Shown here in pieces: positions 22,252 to 33,069 of a DNA stretch of 64,000 nt. This DNA comes from Purshia tridentata (taxonomy: Eukaryota; Streptophyta; Magnoliopsida; Rosales; Rosaceae). How positions within the stretch are numbered: the first letter of the stretch is position 1; each line of letters starts with the position of its first letter. The notes below the pieces were generated by a model. That model was not told the DNA's origin and did no database searches. It saw only the letters and a list, made by a program, of their open reading frames with translations. The stretch is taken from the NCBI GenBank assembly GCA_003254885.1, contig QANT01005748.1, forward strand, positions 59,920-123,919. The letters run 5' to 3'. Position numbers and translations under genes: made by a program.

Positions 22252-22370
22252 CCCGCAACGGCGCCAAAAACTTGTTGATTGTTTTCTTAGAACCAAATAA
22301 ATACTCAATTCTAAGTTTACTCACAAGTGCACGAATCCCGACGTAGCAAAGCATGCAAATAACAAGGTTA
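22252..22370 (-). other. Athila-like primer site and 5' LTR stub
   Basis: On -, the LTR end CAATCAACA (22,273 and up) is followed by AGTTTTTGGCGCCGTTGCGG, matching the Asp-tRNA-type primer site used by Athila elements. The LTR is preserved only to 22,370, where other sequence begins. Confidence 0.75.
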
Positions 22371-22490
22371 ACACGCCCCGACCCTCGGGCACGTGCTTAA
22401 ACTGCTGAAAACTGACAACCGTTCCTGTGGGCCCTGACTTGCCAACTGGGCACATTTTGTTGCAACGTTAGCCAAATTTGACTCAATGCA
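22371..22490. repeat. Short LTR-end fragment plus satellite patch
   Basis: 22,371-22,432 matches the first ~60 bp of the element that starts at 22,491. 22,434-22,490 is about 57 bp of satellite in the - orientation (compare 26,350-26,405). The satellite patch ends with ATGCA, the target duplication of the next element. Confidence 0.8.
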
Positions 22491-25349
22491 TGACACGCCC
22501 CGACCCTCTAGCACGTGCCTAAACTGCTGAAAACTGATAACTGTTCCCTGTGGGCCTTTTTTCTGAAACTGTGAGCCATGAATATAAAATAATTTATGAA
22601 AGTACAACTGAAATTTTACAAAACAATTCACATAAAACCAAATGTAAAACCTTTTACATAAAAGTCACAGTGAGAAATAACTTTCTGAAAACAGTGCTGG
22701 TCCCACTGCTTCATCTTCTCTCCACTGCCTCTTCAGCTTGCTCACCTGCAAAACCAAACACTGCACCCACCCACAGGTGCACCGGGTTTACACACAAACC
22801 CGGTAAGCTCACTAGAGCTCGTGTGAGTGAAATCTAACTGAAAACCTCAAAATAAACTCAATTAAAACAATCAGATCAGAGAAACAATTTAAGCCTCGAA
22901 CCACAAATAAACCACAAATCACAGTCGAAATCTGATTATCAATCCTCTAGACCAACCAATTCACTATCCCCATCTGTAATTCTCAAAATATCCTCAACTT
23001 AACTTCTAAACTGGAAATCACCTCGATTTACACCACAAGGTACTAACTTAGAATCCCATTAGATCCTGAATTAAAACCACTGATACTCTGAAACCTTTTT
23101 CTTACCCTTAAATCTCAAGAGACCTTTGTTACTCAAACCCCGGTAATCGATTCTCGCCTAACCTTCATATTCCAAGTTTTTTAACACCTCACTGTTACCC
23201 TTTGAGATTCCCCAGCTTTAAAACATTTTATAAATCTACTGAAAACTCTTTATAGAAACCCGCGTTTGAAATCCATTTTGCAAACTCTTTTAGAAAACAA
23301 TAAAGCTGATCAAAGTCCCAATTTATAAAACAAGAACTGAAAACTGATAAATCAATAAAACTAGTCAGGTTCCCAAAATATCAATTAATAACTGAAATTT
23401 ATAATTCTCAAGAACAACGGTAAACTAACAATATAAATAAAACCATCGTCTAAGTACCCTGGAAAACTGGCCATACACTCGTACGGAATGCTGCATCGTA
23501 CGAGCAGGGCGAATCTAACTGGCCATACACCTGCACGGAATTCTGCATCGTACAGGCAGGGCAAAACTAACTGGCCATACACCTGCACGGAATTCTGCAT
23601 GGTGCAGGCAGGGCAAAGCTAACTGGCCATACACCTGTACGAAATTCTGCATCGTACAGGCAGGGCAAAACTAACTGTCATACGTGCACGCAGAGCTGCC
23701 CCCAAAGGGCGAGGCACCGCAACACACGGCCCAAAGCCTATGTGTGTGTCACGATGGGTCCCAAAGACCTTACTGAACTTATCTGTAGCTGGGTACTCAT
23801 ACGGCAATTTAAATCCACTTTTAAATTCTTCAAACCACAACTAATAAAATCCTTTCTTAAAGAACCAAAGTTTCCAAAAACTGATAAATAAAATCAAATC
23901 TTTAATTTTATCCGAGAATAAAGTGAATTCTCAAAATTAGTTTCCAAAACCAAGATCCATACTAATTCACCTTAATAAGCAATAATCTTAAAATCCTGGG
24001 AATCCCAATCCTAACCGAAAGTCTCCAACTGGAATTCACAAACCCTCAACACAATCACTGATCCTTACTTAGTCCTCACTAAAGTTCCAAACATTACTTA
24101 ATTCTGTAACCTCAAATAATCCTTAAATTATCGGTATTCCAATCCTAATTCCGTAACCCTCTCAACTAGTACCAGCAACCAAACAACCAAGCATTCAAAA
24201 CAGCCAAGTAACTAACTAACTGAGAGTTAAAGGATTCCTAGGTTCACTCACCGTGACCACGCGAAAAGACTAAACTACCCTTCGTGTCCCTCGTGGCTCC
24301 TTTGCTCGGATTCTAAAATCCGGCAGCATAACGGCATCAGGGGTACAAATTCCCAAGCTGAGCGTACCTGTTAAGACCAGACAGTCCAAGATATAAACCA
24401 GAATTCGCGACAGGTTCACAATCAATCCAACAATCACGAAAACGGGCGGGAACCACGAAGCACGGTGGCTGCCCGACCCTCGGAAACCACGCGGAAGGTC
24501 CGAGAACTCACCCACAAGCTCGGGTGGTTGGCCCGAGGCCAAAAACCAAGGAACGGTCGCTGGAACCGTCACACGCGGCGAAACCCACAGCGGTCAACGG
24601 GTAGTCAACGGCGGTCAACTGGGTCGACGGCCAAAAGTGGGCGGAAACCGACGAAAACTGGCCGGAAAGCCGGCGGCACACCCACACTCAATCCGCCGTC
24701 CACGGCGGTCCCTCGGGTCAATCGAACCCACCAACACGCTGGGCTCGACGAGAGGAAGAGATCTGGGCGGTCACTGAGCCTCGCCGTCGCCGGAAACGGC
24801 GAGATCGCCGCCGACGCCGACTGTGCGCGATCTGGTTCTCCACTTTCTGAGCTGTTTCAGGGCAAGCCGCCACCATGGGAAGGAAGAGGGAGGCGAGCCG
24901 AGTAAGGGAAGCTAAAGACCACGCCGACCCGCCGCCGGACGCGCCCCCACGCGCCGGCGAAAGGCGCGGCTGGGAGAAGACTCGCGAGAGGGAGAAGCAT
25001 CGGGAGAGGAGAGAGAAACTGATGGGTTTCTGGGGTTCTGTGCCCTTTTTAAAATCTAACTTTTCTAAAATTATAACCTTGCCCCTCCCTTCACACATCC
25101 GTAACTTTCAAACCGTAGCTCCGTTCGACGCGTGCTACGTGTCTACGAACTCGTGAGGATGAGACCTTTCCAACGAACCCAAGGTCAACGCAAAAAGTCC
25201 TCCCGAACAAAAAGTCAACTTTTGCCTCCTTTTTAAAAGTCAAACTTTAAAATTTGAAAAACGCTAAAACGCTTTACTTTCCCAGAAAAATCCCGAAAAT
25301 CTTTTAAAAAGCTTTTCAAAACCACTTTTGAAAGGCGCGGGGTGTTACA
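22491..25349 (-). mobile_element. LTR-like element (probable solo LTR, Tekay-like)
   Basis: A 2,859-bp unit with TGACACGCCCC at its left end and GGGGTGTTACA at its right end (TGTAACACCCC on -). Both sides carry the 5-bp duplication ATGCA inside satellite text (22,486-22,490 and 25,350-25,354). That supports integrase-mediated insertion into the - satellite. No gag or pol is visible. A GC-rich stretch at 24,270-25,050 next to a short A/T-rich tract may be the transcribed leader. Related blocks occur at 61,155-64,000. Without internal coding DNA it is either a solo LTR or a non-autonomous element. Confidence 0.78.
23467..23674. repeat. 52-bp minisatellite inside LTR-like element
   Basis: Units begin CTGGCCATACAC at about 23,467, 23,519, 23,571 and 23,623, with a degenerate fifth at 23,675. 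Each contains ATTCTGCAT (or ATGCTGCAT) and GCAGGGC. A related block with a ~53-bp period lies at 61,851-61,980. Confidence 0.85.
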
Positions 25350-28300
25350 ATGCACACTGAAATGACGCATTCGCGCAATCTTAACACCTAAGGTAGTTCA
25401 TTTAGGCAAGAACGCTAATCCAAACATGAGAAAGTGGTTCCCCATGTGTTTCTTGTCAACCGAGCACGTTCCCATGCAACTTCAACCAAATTGGACTAAG
25501 TATGCACCGAAATGACGTATCCCTGCATTCTTAGCGCCTAAAGTGGTTCTTTAGGGCTTGAACGCTAACCGAGACACGAGAAAGTGCTTCCCCATATCTT
25601 TATTCCCAACTAGGAACGTTTTGGTTTATCCTTAATCAAATTGGACTTACTGTGCACTGAAATGGCGTTTTCGTGCATTCTTAGGGCCTAAAGATGTTCT
25701 TAAGGGTTAGCATGCTAATATCCAGACCTGAGATAACGCTTCCTCATGTCTTTCTTGCAAACCATGAATGTTTTGGGTCAATTTGGACGAACTTGGATCG
25801 AGTATGCACCCAAATACTGTTTTGGTGCATTCTTAACACCTAAAGTTGATCTCTAGGGCTGGCACGCTAATGGAGACAAGAGAAAGTGCTACTTGGTGTC
25901 TTTCTTGCCAGTAGGGCATGTTTTGATTCAATTTAGACGAAAGTGGACTGACTATGCACTGAAATGATGTTTTCGTTACTCCTAAACACAAAATGTGCTT
26001 CTTTAAGGGGACAATGCTCATCCAAGCATGAGAAAGTGCTTCCCCTTGTCTTTCTTGTCAACCAATAACGTTTTGGTGCAACTTTGACCAAATTGCACCG
26101 AGTGCGCACCGAAATGACGTTTTCATTCATGCTTCGCAACCAAAGTGGTTCCTTAGGGCTAGCACACTAATCGAGACATAAGAGAGTGCTTCCTTGCCTC
26201 TTTCTTGCCAATTGGGCACATTTTGGTGTAATTTGGACCAAGTTGGACTGGGTATGCACCCAAAAGGTGTTTTTGTTCTACCCTAACACGAAATGTGCTT
26301 CTTTAAGGCTAGAATGCTAACCCAAGCATGAGAACGTGCATCCCTGTGTCTTTCTATCCAACCGAGAACATTTTGTTGCAACGTTCGCCAAATTTGACTT
26401 AATGCGCACTGAAATGACTTATTCGTGCATTCTTAACACCTAAGGTAGCTCATTTGGGCTAGAATACTAATCCAAACATGAGAAAGTGGTTCCCCATGCG
26501 TTTCTTGTCAACCGAGCACGTTCCCGTTCAACTTCAACCAAATTGGACTATGTGTGCACCGAAATGACGTATCCGTGTATTCTTAGTGCTTAAAGTGGTT
26601 CTTTAGGCCTTGAACGCCAACCGAGACACGAGAAAGTGCTTCCCCATGTCTTTCTTGCCAACTAGGAATGTTTTGGTTTAGCCTTAATCAAATTGGATTG
26701 AGTGTGCAATGAAATGGCATTTTCATGCCTTCTTAGGGCCTAAAGATGTCCTTAAGAGTTAGCACACTAATATCAAGCCATGAGACAGCGCTTTCTCATG
26801 TCTTTCTTGCAAATCGAGAAAGTGTTAGGTCAATTTGGACGAACGTGGACCGAGTATGCACCCAAATGATGTTTTCGTGCATTCTTAACAGCTAAAGTGG
26901 TTCTTGAGGGCTGGCACGCTAATCGAGACAAGAGAAAGTGCTACTTGATGTGTTTCTTGCCAACCGGGCACGTTTTCATTCAATTTAGACGAAATTGGAC
27001 TGAGTATGCACTGAAATGATGTTTTCGTTACTTCTAACCTTGAAATTTGCTTCTTTAAGGCGACAATGCTCATCCAAGCATGAGAAAGTGCTTCCCCATG
27101 TCTTTCTTGTCTACCGATAACGTTTTGGTGCAACTTTGAGCGAATTGTACCGAGTGCACACCGAAATGACGTCTTCGTTCATGCTTCGCAACCAAAGTGG
27201 TTACTTAGGGCTAGCATTCTAATCGAGACATTAGAGAGTGCTTCCTCGCCTCTTTCTTGCCAATCGGGCACGTTTTGGTGAAATTTTGACCAAGTTGGAC
27301 TGGCTATGCACCGAAAAGGCATTTTTGTTCTACCCTAACGCGAAATGTGCTTCTTTAACGCTAGAATGCTAACCCAAGCAAGAGAACGTGCATCTCTATG
27401 TCTTTTTCGCCGACCGAGCACATTTTGTACGTTAGCCAATTTTGACTCAATGCGCACTGAAATGACATATTCGTGCATTCGTAAGACCGAAGGTAGTTCA
27501 TTTGGGTTAGAACGCTGATCCAAACATGAGGAAGTGGTTCCCCATGCGTTTCTTGTCAACCGAACACGTTCCCGTGCAACTTCAACCAAATTGGACTAAG
27601 CATGCACCGAAATGACATACTCGTGCATTCTTAGCGCCTAAAGTTGTTCTTTAGGGCTTGAACGTTTATGGAGACACGAGAAAGTGCTTCCCCACGTCTT
27701 TCTTGCCAACATGGAATGTTTTGGTTTAACTTTAATGCCATTAGACTTAGTGTGCACTGAAATGACATTTTCGTGCTTTCTTAGGGCCTAAAGTGGTTCT
27801 TTAGGGTTAGCATGCTAATATCGAGACATAAGAAAGTGCTTCCTCATGTCTTTCTTGCCAACCAAGAAAGTTTTGGTGCAATTTGGATGAATTTGGACCT
27901 AGTATGCACTGAAATGATGTTTTTGTGCATTCCTAACACCTAAAGTGGTTCTTAAAGGGTAGCAAACATATCGAGACAAGGGAAATTCATCTTTTGGTCT
28001 AGCACGCTAATCGAGACATAAGAAAGTGCTTTTCAATGTCTTTCTTGCCAACCGGGCATGTTTTCATGCCATTTAGACGAAAGTAGACTGAGTATGCACT
28101 GAAATGATGTTTTCATTACTTCTAAATATGAAATCTGCATCTTCAGGGCGAGAATGCTCATCCAAGCATGCGAAAGTGCTTCCCTATGTGTTTTTTGTTA
28201 ACCAATCACGTTTTCGTGCAACCTTAACCAAATTGGACTAAGTTTGCACCGAAATGACATAGTCGTGCATTCTTAGCGCCTAAAATGGTTCTTTAGGGCT

Positions 28301-28452
28301 TGAACACTAATCGAGACACGAGAAAGTGCTTCCCCATGTCTTTCTTGCCAACCGGGAACGTTTTGGTTTACCTTTAATCAAATTGGACTTAGTGTGTGCT
28401 GAAATGATGTTTTCGTGCATTCTTACGGCCTGAAGTGTTTCTTTAAGGTCGT
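25350..28452 (-). repeat. Satellite array, ~150-bp monomer, - orientation
   Basis: About 21 monomers with the same landmarks as the left arrays but reverse-complemented (TTTCTTGCCAACC, GTTTTGGTGCAA). The monomer type carrying TGATGTTTTCGTTAC or close variants recurs near 25,965, 27,017 and 28,107, about seven monomers apart. It ends at about 28,452 against an LTR. Confidence 0.92.
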
Positions 28453-30075
28453 TGAGTGCTCAATTTACACTATTTTTGCATACTAACTCCTTAACCTAGA
28501 GTGCAAGAACTCGACATTTTTGTGTATTTTGTTTTAGTTTTGTATTTTGTAGGTCAAATAAAACAATTATGAAGAAAGAAGCCAAAAGCACCAAAATTGG
28601 ACAATTCCTGATCAAACTAGGAAAATTGAAGAAATCTTGATGGAACTTGGAAATTGGAAATCCTACTCAAACATGGAATTCTAGCCAAACCATTAAAACC
28701 ATTAATGTCCAGTGCCAAAAATGAGAAATCCTAGTTGAACTAGGAAAACCAAGTCCTAGTTTGATAAGGAAAGGTAAACCCTAGTTGGACTAGGAAAGGT
28801 AATCCCTAGTTGGACTGGAAAAGGAAATCCTAGTTGGACTAGGAAAACCTAACTCTAGTGGGACCAAGGACTGTTTGGTCAAATTCAAAGTTTCTAGATG
28901 CTTCTACAAGTTATTGGGCCTCAAGACAAGCAAGCAAGAAGAGATTGGGCCAAGTCCAGGTCCACATTCAAAGAGCCCATGCGCCTATTCCTTACATTAG
29001 AAGACTTTCCCAATGGTGGAATCCTAGTTTGGAAGGAAAGACTCAGTCAAAGATCTCAAGGAGTCCTTAACTTGCAAGGAAGTCAAAACTCTGGAAATAT
29101 GAGCAGGAAATTCTACAGCAATCCTGTATTTCTCTAGATCAAATCAGATATCAAACATATGGTTGGAAAGATACGGATGTTAGCTTTGTAGGGAATTTTA
29201 CAGAACTCAATTCCGATACTCCTACCTCAAGATATAGTCATTTTAGTGAAGGTAGCGCGACCATAAAAAGGCTACTCGGCCAAAACAGCCCAAGGCCCAT
29301 TCTTGGAGTGCAAGTAAACCCTTTCCTACACTATCAAGGATTTTCCACCTCCTCTCCACTATATAAAGACCTCCTCTCCTCATTATTGGACATCAACTTT
29401 CACACCTTATTTTCTACACATAAGAAAGAGAGAGAGAGGGAGCCACAAGGGTGAAGCCCTAGGGCTTGGACGCAAGCTTCCTAGCTTGTTGCCCTAGCCC
29501 TAGCTACAGGTTCCTATGCTTTTCCCAAGCCTAGCTGCTACTTCCTCCTTGGGTTTTTCTTATTTTTTTTTCTTTTTTTTTCTTCTTTTGTTTTATTTAG
29601 TTTGTTTTCTTTTACACATTGAAACACTTGTTCATACCTAATTGGAATTCATATGCTTGCTAGGGCAGGTTTAAGAGACTCCTAGTATATGCATAAGGAG
29701 GGTATAACGCCAAAAGGAAATAGCCAAAGCTTTTGGTCGGTAGACTTTGTGTTTGTAGTCTTTTGAAATTGCAAGTTACCATGCTCAATGTTTCTGTTGC
29801 TAGATGGTGGATTCTGATGTTTCACAATGCCATGAATGGATGTGTGTGTGTGTGTGTATTTGTGTTTTTCAATCTATTCTCTAAACCCCCTTTCCGTGTG
29901 CGTGTGTTTGTGCTTCTAATATGTAAGTTGAGCTGGTTTATTGGTACTATATCCATTCCCTGTGGGATCGACCTTGTACTTTGCACCCCTTGCTACTCTG
30001 TGATTCATGCACTTGCGAGTATACTTAGAATTGGAATAAATGTTTAATAATTTTGCTCTAAGAAAACAATCAACA
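28453..30075 (+). repeat. 5' LTR of gag-pol-less element
   Basis: 1,623 bp. It starts TGAGTGCTCAATTTACAC and ends AACAATCAACA. Compared with the 3' LTR it lacks about 690 bp at 29,655, where CTTG repeats bracket the missing part. It contains an array of CCTAGTT/AACTAGG palindromes (about 28,725-28,860), a TATA box and a GT microsatellite (about 29,842). Confidence 0.8.
29360..29368 (+). promoter_or_regulatory. LTR TATA box
   Basis: TATATAAAG in a pyrimidine-rich context about 900 bp into the LTR. The equivalent on the - LTRs is TATATAAAC near 50,581-50,590 and 59,465-59,474. In the 3' LTR of this element the box is deleted. Confidence 0.65.
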
Positions 30076-33069
30076 AGTGCTGTTTGGGAGGCAACCCAAA
30101 TTTTTTGAAGAATTCAAGAGGAGCGAATCGATGATCACTGTGGTGGCTATGCACAATTGGATTCCATGCTTGCATCAAGTACACAATTTATTTATCTTTG
30201 CTTCAAGTTTTTAGTTGTTTTTTGCTTTTCATTTTTTGGTTTGTTTTTATTCCCTTACTTTAGTGATCATGCATGCTTAGTATTCTTTTCACATTGAGGG
30301 CAATTTGTCATTTAAGTTTGAGGGGAAAGGCAAAACCTTGTTTTGAGTCTTGAAAAAAAAAATTTTTGTTTTGTGTTTGGTTTTTGGAGGACCGATCCTC
30401 CCTTCTGTAGAATCGATCCTCTGAGTGGTCCAAGTAAAAAAAAAAAAAAATTTCTTATACTTTTTGTATGTTTTTAGAGTCTCCAACATCTTGATATGAT
30501 TGTTTATGGCCTTTACGAAGCATGTTTAGCATTGTTCGTATTTTATTTGTTCTTATTTTTCGAACATTGTTCCATAACTTATTTTGCAATTCCATGTGAT
30601 TCAAGCCTTGTCTTCATGAACTTGAGTTATGATTTGCATTGTTTAGATATTCATATGCATTTTAGAGTAGACTTATATGACCTATTTGAGCTTTTGAGCC
30701 TTGTTCTTCAATTCTGTAAGTGTAATTTTTGTAATTGGCGATTTCCTTTAGATAAAACTCATATGGTTGTAAGCATTAGTTTAGTTTGTCAAGTTGATTC
30801 TCAAGTACGCGTTCAAAGTACTTATCCTCAAAGCATGTCTCAGTGTTCAAATTCATTTAGGATCAAGGTAAGTTGACTTAGAAACCTTGCATGCATCTTA
30901 AGTGGTTAGAATCTCATTCATATGCATTTAAAAGTGTTCTGAAAAAGGTTCAAAAAGGTATTATCGAGCTGTAGGATCGGTCCTTCACTTGGTAGGATCG
31001 ATCCCACAGTGGCAAATCTTTTATTTTCTGAAAGTGGCCCAGAGGACCGGTCCTCCCAGTTGTGGGATCGGTCCTCCAAAGAGGTCCTCGGTTTTGGCTT
31101 CTAGAGGACCGGTTCTATGCTTTGGAGGACCGGTCCTACGCGTGAGTGTGTGCGTTTTTGTGTTTTAAATCCTAGTTTTTCAAGGTTTTAAAAAGCCCTA
31201 TTGGGTCCCAATCTCTTTCCTAATTGGATAAATCTTGTTTCCTAGTTTCTAAAGGTTTGTCTTCTATATATAATCTCTCTTAATCCTTGTTTAGTTTCGC
31301 TCACACATTATACACTTTGAGAGATTTCATTCTAGGTTTTTATTATTAGTGTGAGGCTGTGATATGAACTAGGGTTGCATAAACACTTCATATAAACTAG
31401 TTCATGGTGCTTTAAAATAGATAGCACAATAAATTGTTCCTTGTTAAATTTATTTATGTTATCATCCATCATTCATTCATCCTTGATAATTGTTCGAACT
31501 TGAGCATCGAGGACGAGGCTAGGTTCGTGAGCTTTTGCTAGCAGGACGTTGGTGACAAGGTCTCCTTGCAATTCCCGTGGTTGAAGTGCAGCGTGTGGCG
31601 TGAGGTCAGTGTATCTGTCTAGAAGGAGTCTAGATTAGGTTTGGATCGAGTCACTGGTTGTAGAACTTCAATTTTACATAGTGGATTGTTTTTCTCTGGA
31701 CTAGGTCCCGCGGTTTTTCCCAAGTGTGGGTTTTCCGTGTCAACAATTTCTGTGTGTTCATGTATGCTTGTTTCTTGATTTATCAAGTTGACTTGTTTTT
31801 TTAATCCGCTGCCTAATAATCGACTTGGTAATTTTTAAAATTTGGTATTTTGTTTGAAAAGCCTATTCACCCCCCCTCTAGGCTTATTTGGGATCAATCT
31901 GGGAATTTTTCAAATTCTTGAGTGTTTATACATCCAGTCTATTCATTCTTGTCATTTAAGTTGTTGAGTAATCTCATTATTTATTCTTTTCATCAAATAT
32001 TGGAAATTTACATATTTATGAATCAATGAGCTAGAACTTATCTCTTATTATATTCAAAGCATCTATATAACTACATGAAACCTATGAGATGATGTTAGGC
32101 CCTATTTGTTGTATCTTTAACCTTTAGCTAACCATTTACTTACTAACCCTTGTTTAACCCTAAGTTTGGGGGAGGTACACCCCTTAACTTAAATATTCTT
32201 TTTATCTATGGGTTTGCATTGTATCTATAATTCTTTGAGGTTGAAAAAAAATAAAAAAATTTGTTTATGCCTAACTTGACACAAAGAAAGTGAAATGTGC
32301 TGAAAAGTGTGCATGTCATACCCTTGAAAAAAATACAATATTAAAAAAAAAATTGTGCAAAAAGAGTTCAAAGTTCAAGCTATGTAGTGCAAATATACAA
32401 GGTATGCCTCTAAGAGCTGTATTGGTTGCAATCCCACAGATCTAACCTCTTGTTGTATAATCCTTTTCATTGTATATATCTCACCTTAACCTAAGCCTTT
32501 GTTGTAACCCTTTTTAAAGTCCTAATTGATCTTAGGTGATGTGTATGTTATTCTTAATGTGGAGTTTAGATGAGAGCGAAGCATATGGTTATTTGATTCT
32601 ATTTCAAGTATTTGATATTCCTTTCATGAGATCACTATTTTCTTTAAAATGTGCCTTTGTTTCATGCTAATATGTGAGCTATTTGTTTTCGATTACATAA
32701 CTTCTCTCACATATACCTTTGAGCGCACAAATCAACCCAATTCTTGAGTGCTTTATTGTTGAGAGTATGTCATGGTGAGGATTGGAGTTAAATCTATTTT
32801 GTATATTTTGATCTATGCCTTGCTTATCTAACATTTGGGTTTATGTTGAGAATGACTTATATGACAATGGAGGAATAAGGTTTGTTATTTGAAACATTAT
32901 TAGAATTTGAAGAATGACTATTATACATGCCTTGCTCTATTATGTTATTGGTGGCCATACTCATGAATTAATTTGTTGAGAAAGTTTTGTAAAGTTGTTC
33001 TGTTTTTGAGTCTTTGAGTCTTTTCTTTATTTTCTTTGCTCGAGGACTAGCAAAGTCTAAGTTTGGGGG
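30076..33069 (+). other. Non-coding internal region of LTR element
   Basis: It begins TGTTTGGGAGGCAACCC and follows the 3' untranslated region of the Athila element (compare the reverse complement of 51,260-53,000), with shared phrases such as TTTAAGTTTG and TAGAGTAGACTTATATGACC. No long coding frame resembles a known protein. It ends in a polypurine tract. A copia-like LTR interrupts it. Confidence 0.72.
30940..31920 (+). mobile_element. Copia-like LTR (probable solo LTR), nested
   Basis: About 1 kb unlike the surrounding Athila-type sequence. It shows phrases seen near the ends of plant copia LTRs: TCCCGCGGTTTTTCCCA, and CCTATTCACCCCCCCTCTAG near 31,863-31,882. No primer site or coding sequence follows, which suggests a solo LTR. 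The exact ends and target duplication are not resolved. Its left part holds most of the GGAYCGRTCC palindromes. Confidence 0.55.

Larger units (their letters stand above)
19122..22370 (-). mobile_element. Athila-like LTR retrotransposon remnant, gag-protease only
   Basis: Read on -, it has a 98-bp stub of the 5' LTR (22,273-22,370), a primer site, Gag, a linker and protease (to 19,959), then 3' untranslated sequence (19,122-19,950) homologous to 52,300-53,040 of the Athila element further right. RT, RNase H and integrase are absent, and the 3' LTR is missing. The LTR stub ends in the same CAATCAACA as the element at 28,453-35,372, so these two are probably one family. Both ends are truncated, and the satellite has opposite orientation on its two sides. 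Confidence 0.82.

Noticed and set aside
24465-25156. Long GC-rich ORFs on both strands at 24.3-25.1 kb as host genes
   Set aside because: They are Arg/Pro/Gly-rich low-complexity frames inside a TG...CA element with target duplication. A similar GC-rich block lies in the related element at 63.5-63.96 kb, so this is probably LTR leader.
29733-30876. Hydrophobic Cys/Phe/Leu-rich ORFs at 29.7-30.9 kb as membrane proteins
   Set aside because: They lie in an LTR and non-coding internal region of T-rich composition; hydrophobicity follows from base composition, and homologous regions elsewhere in the window lack the frame.
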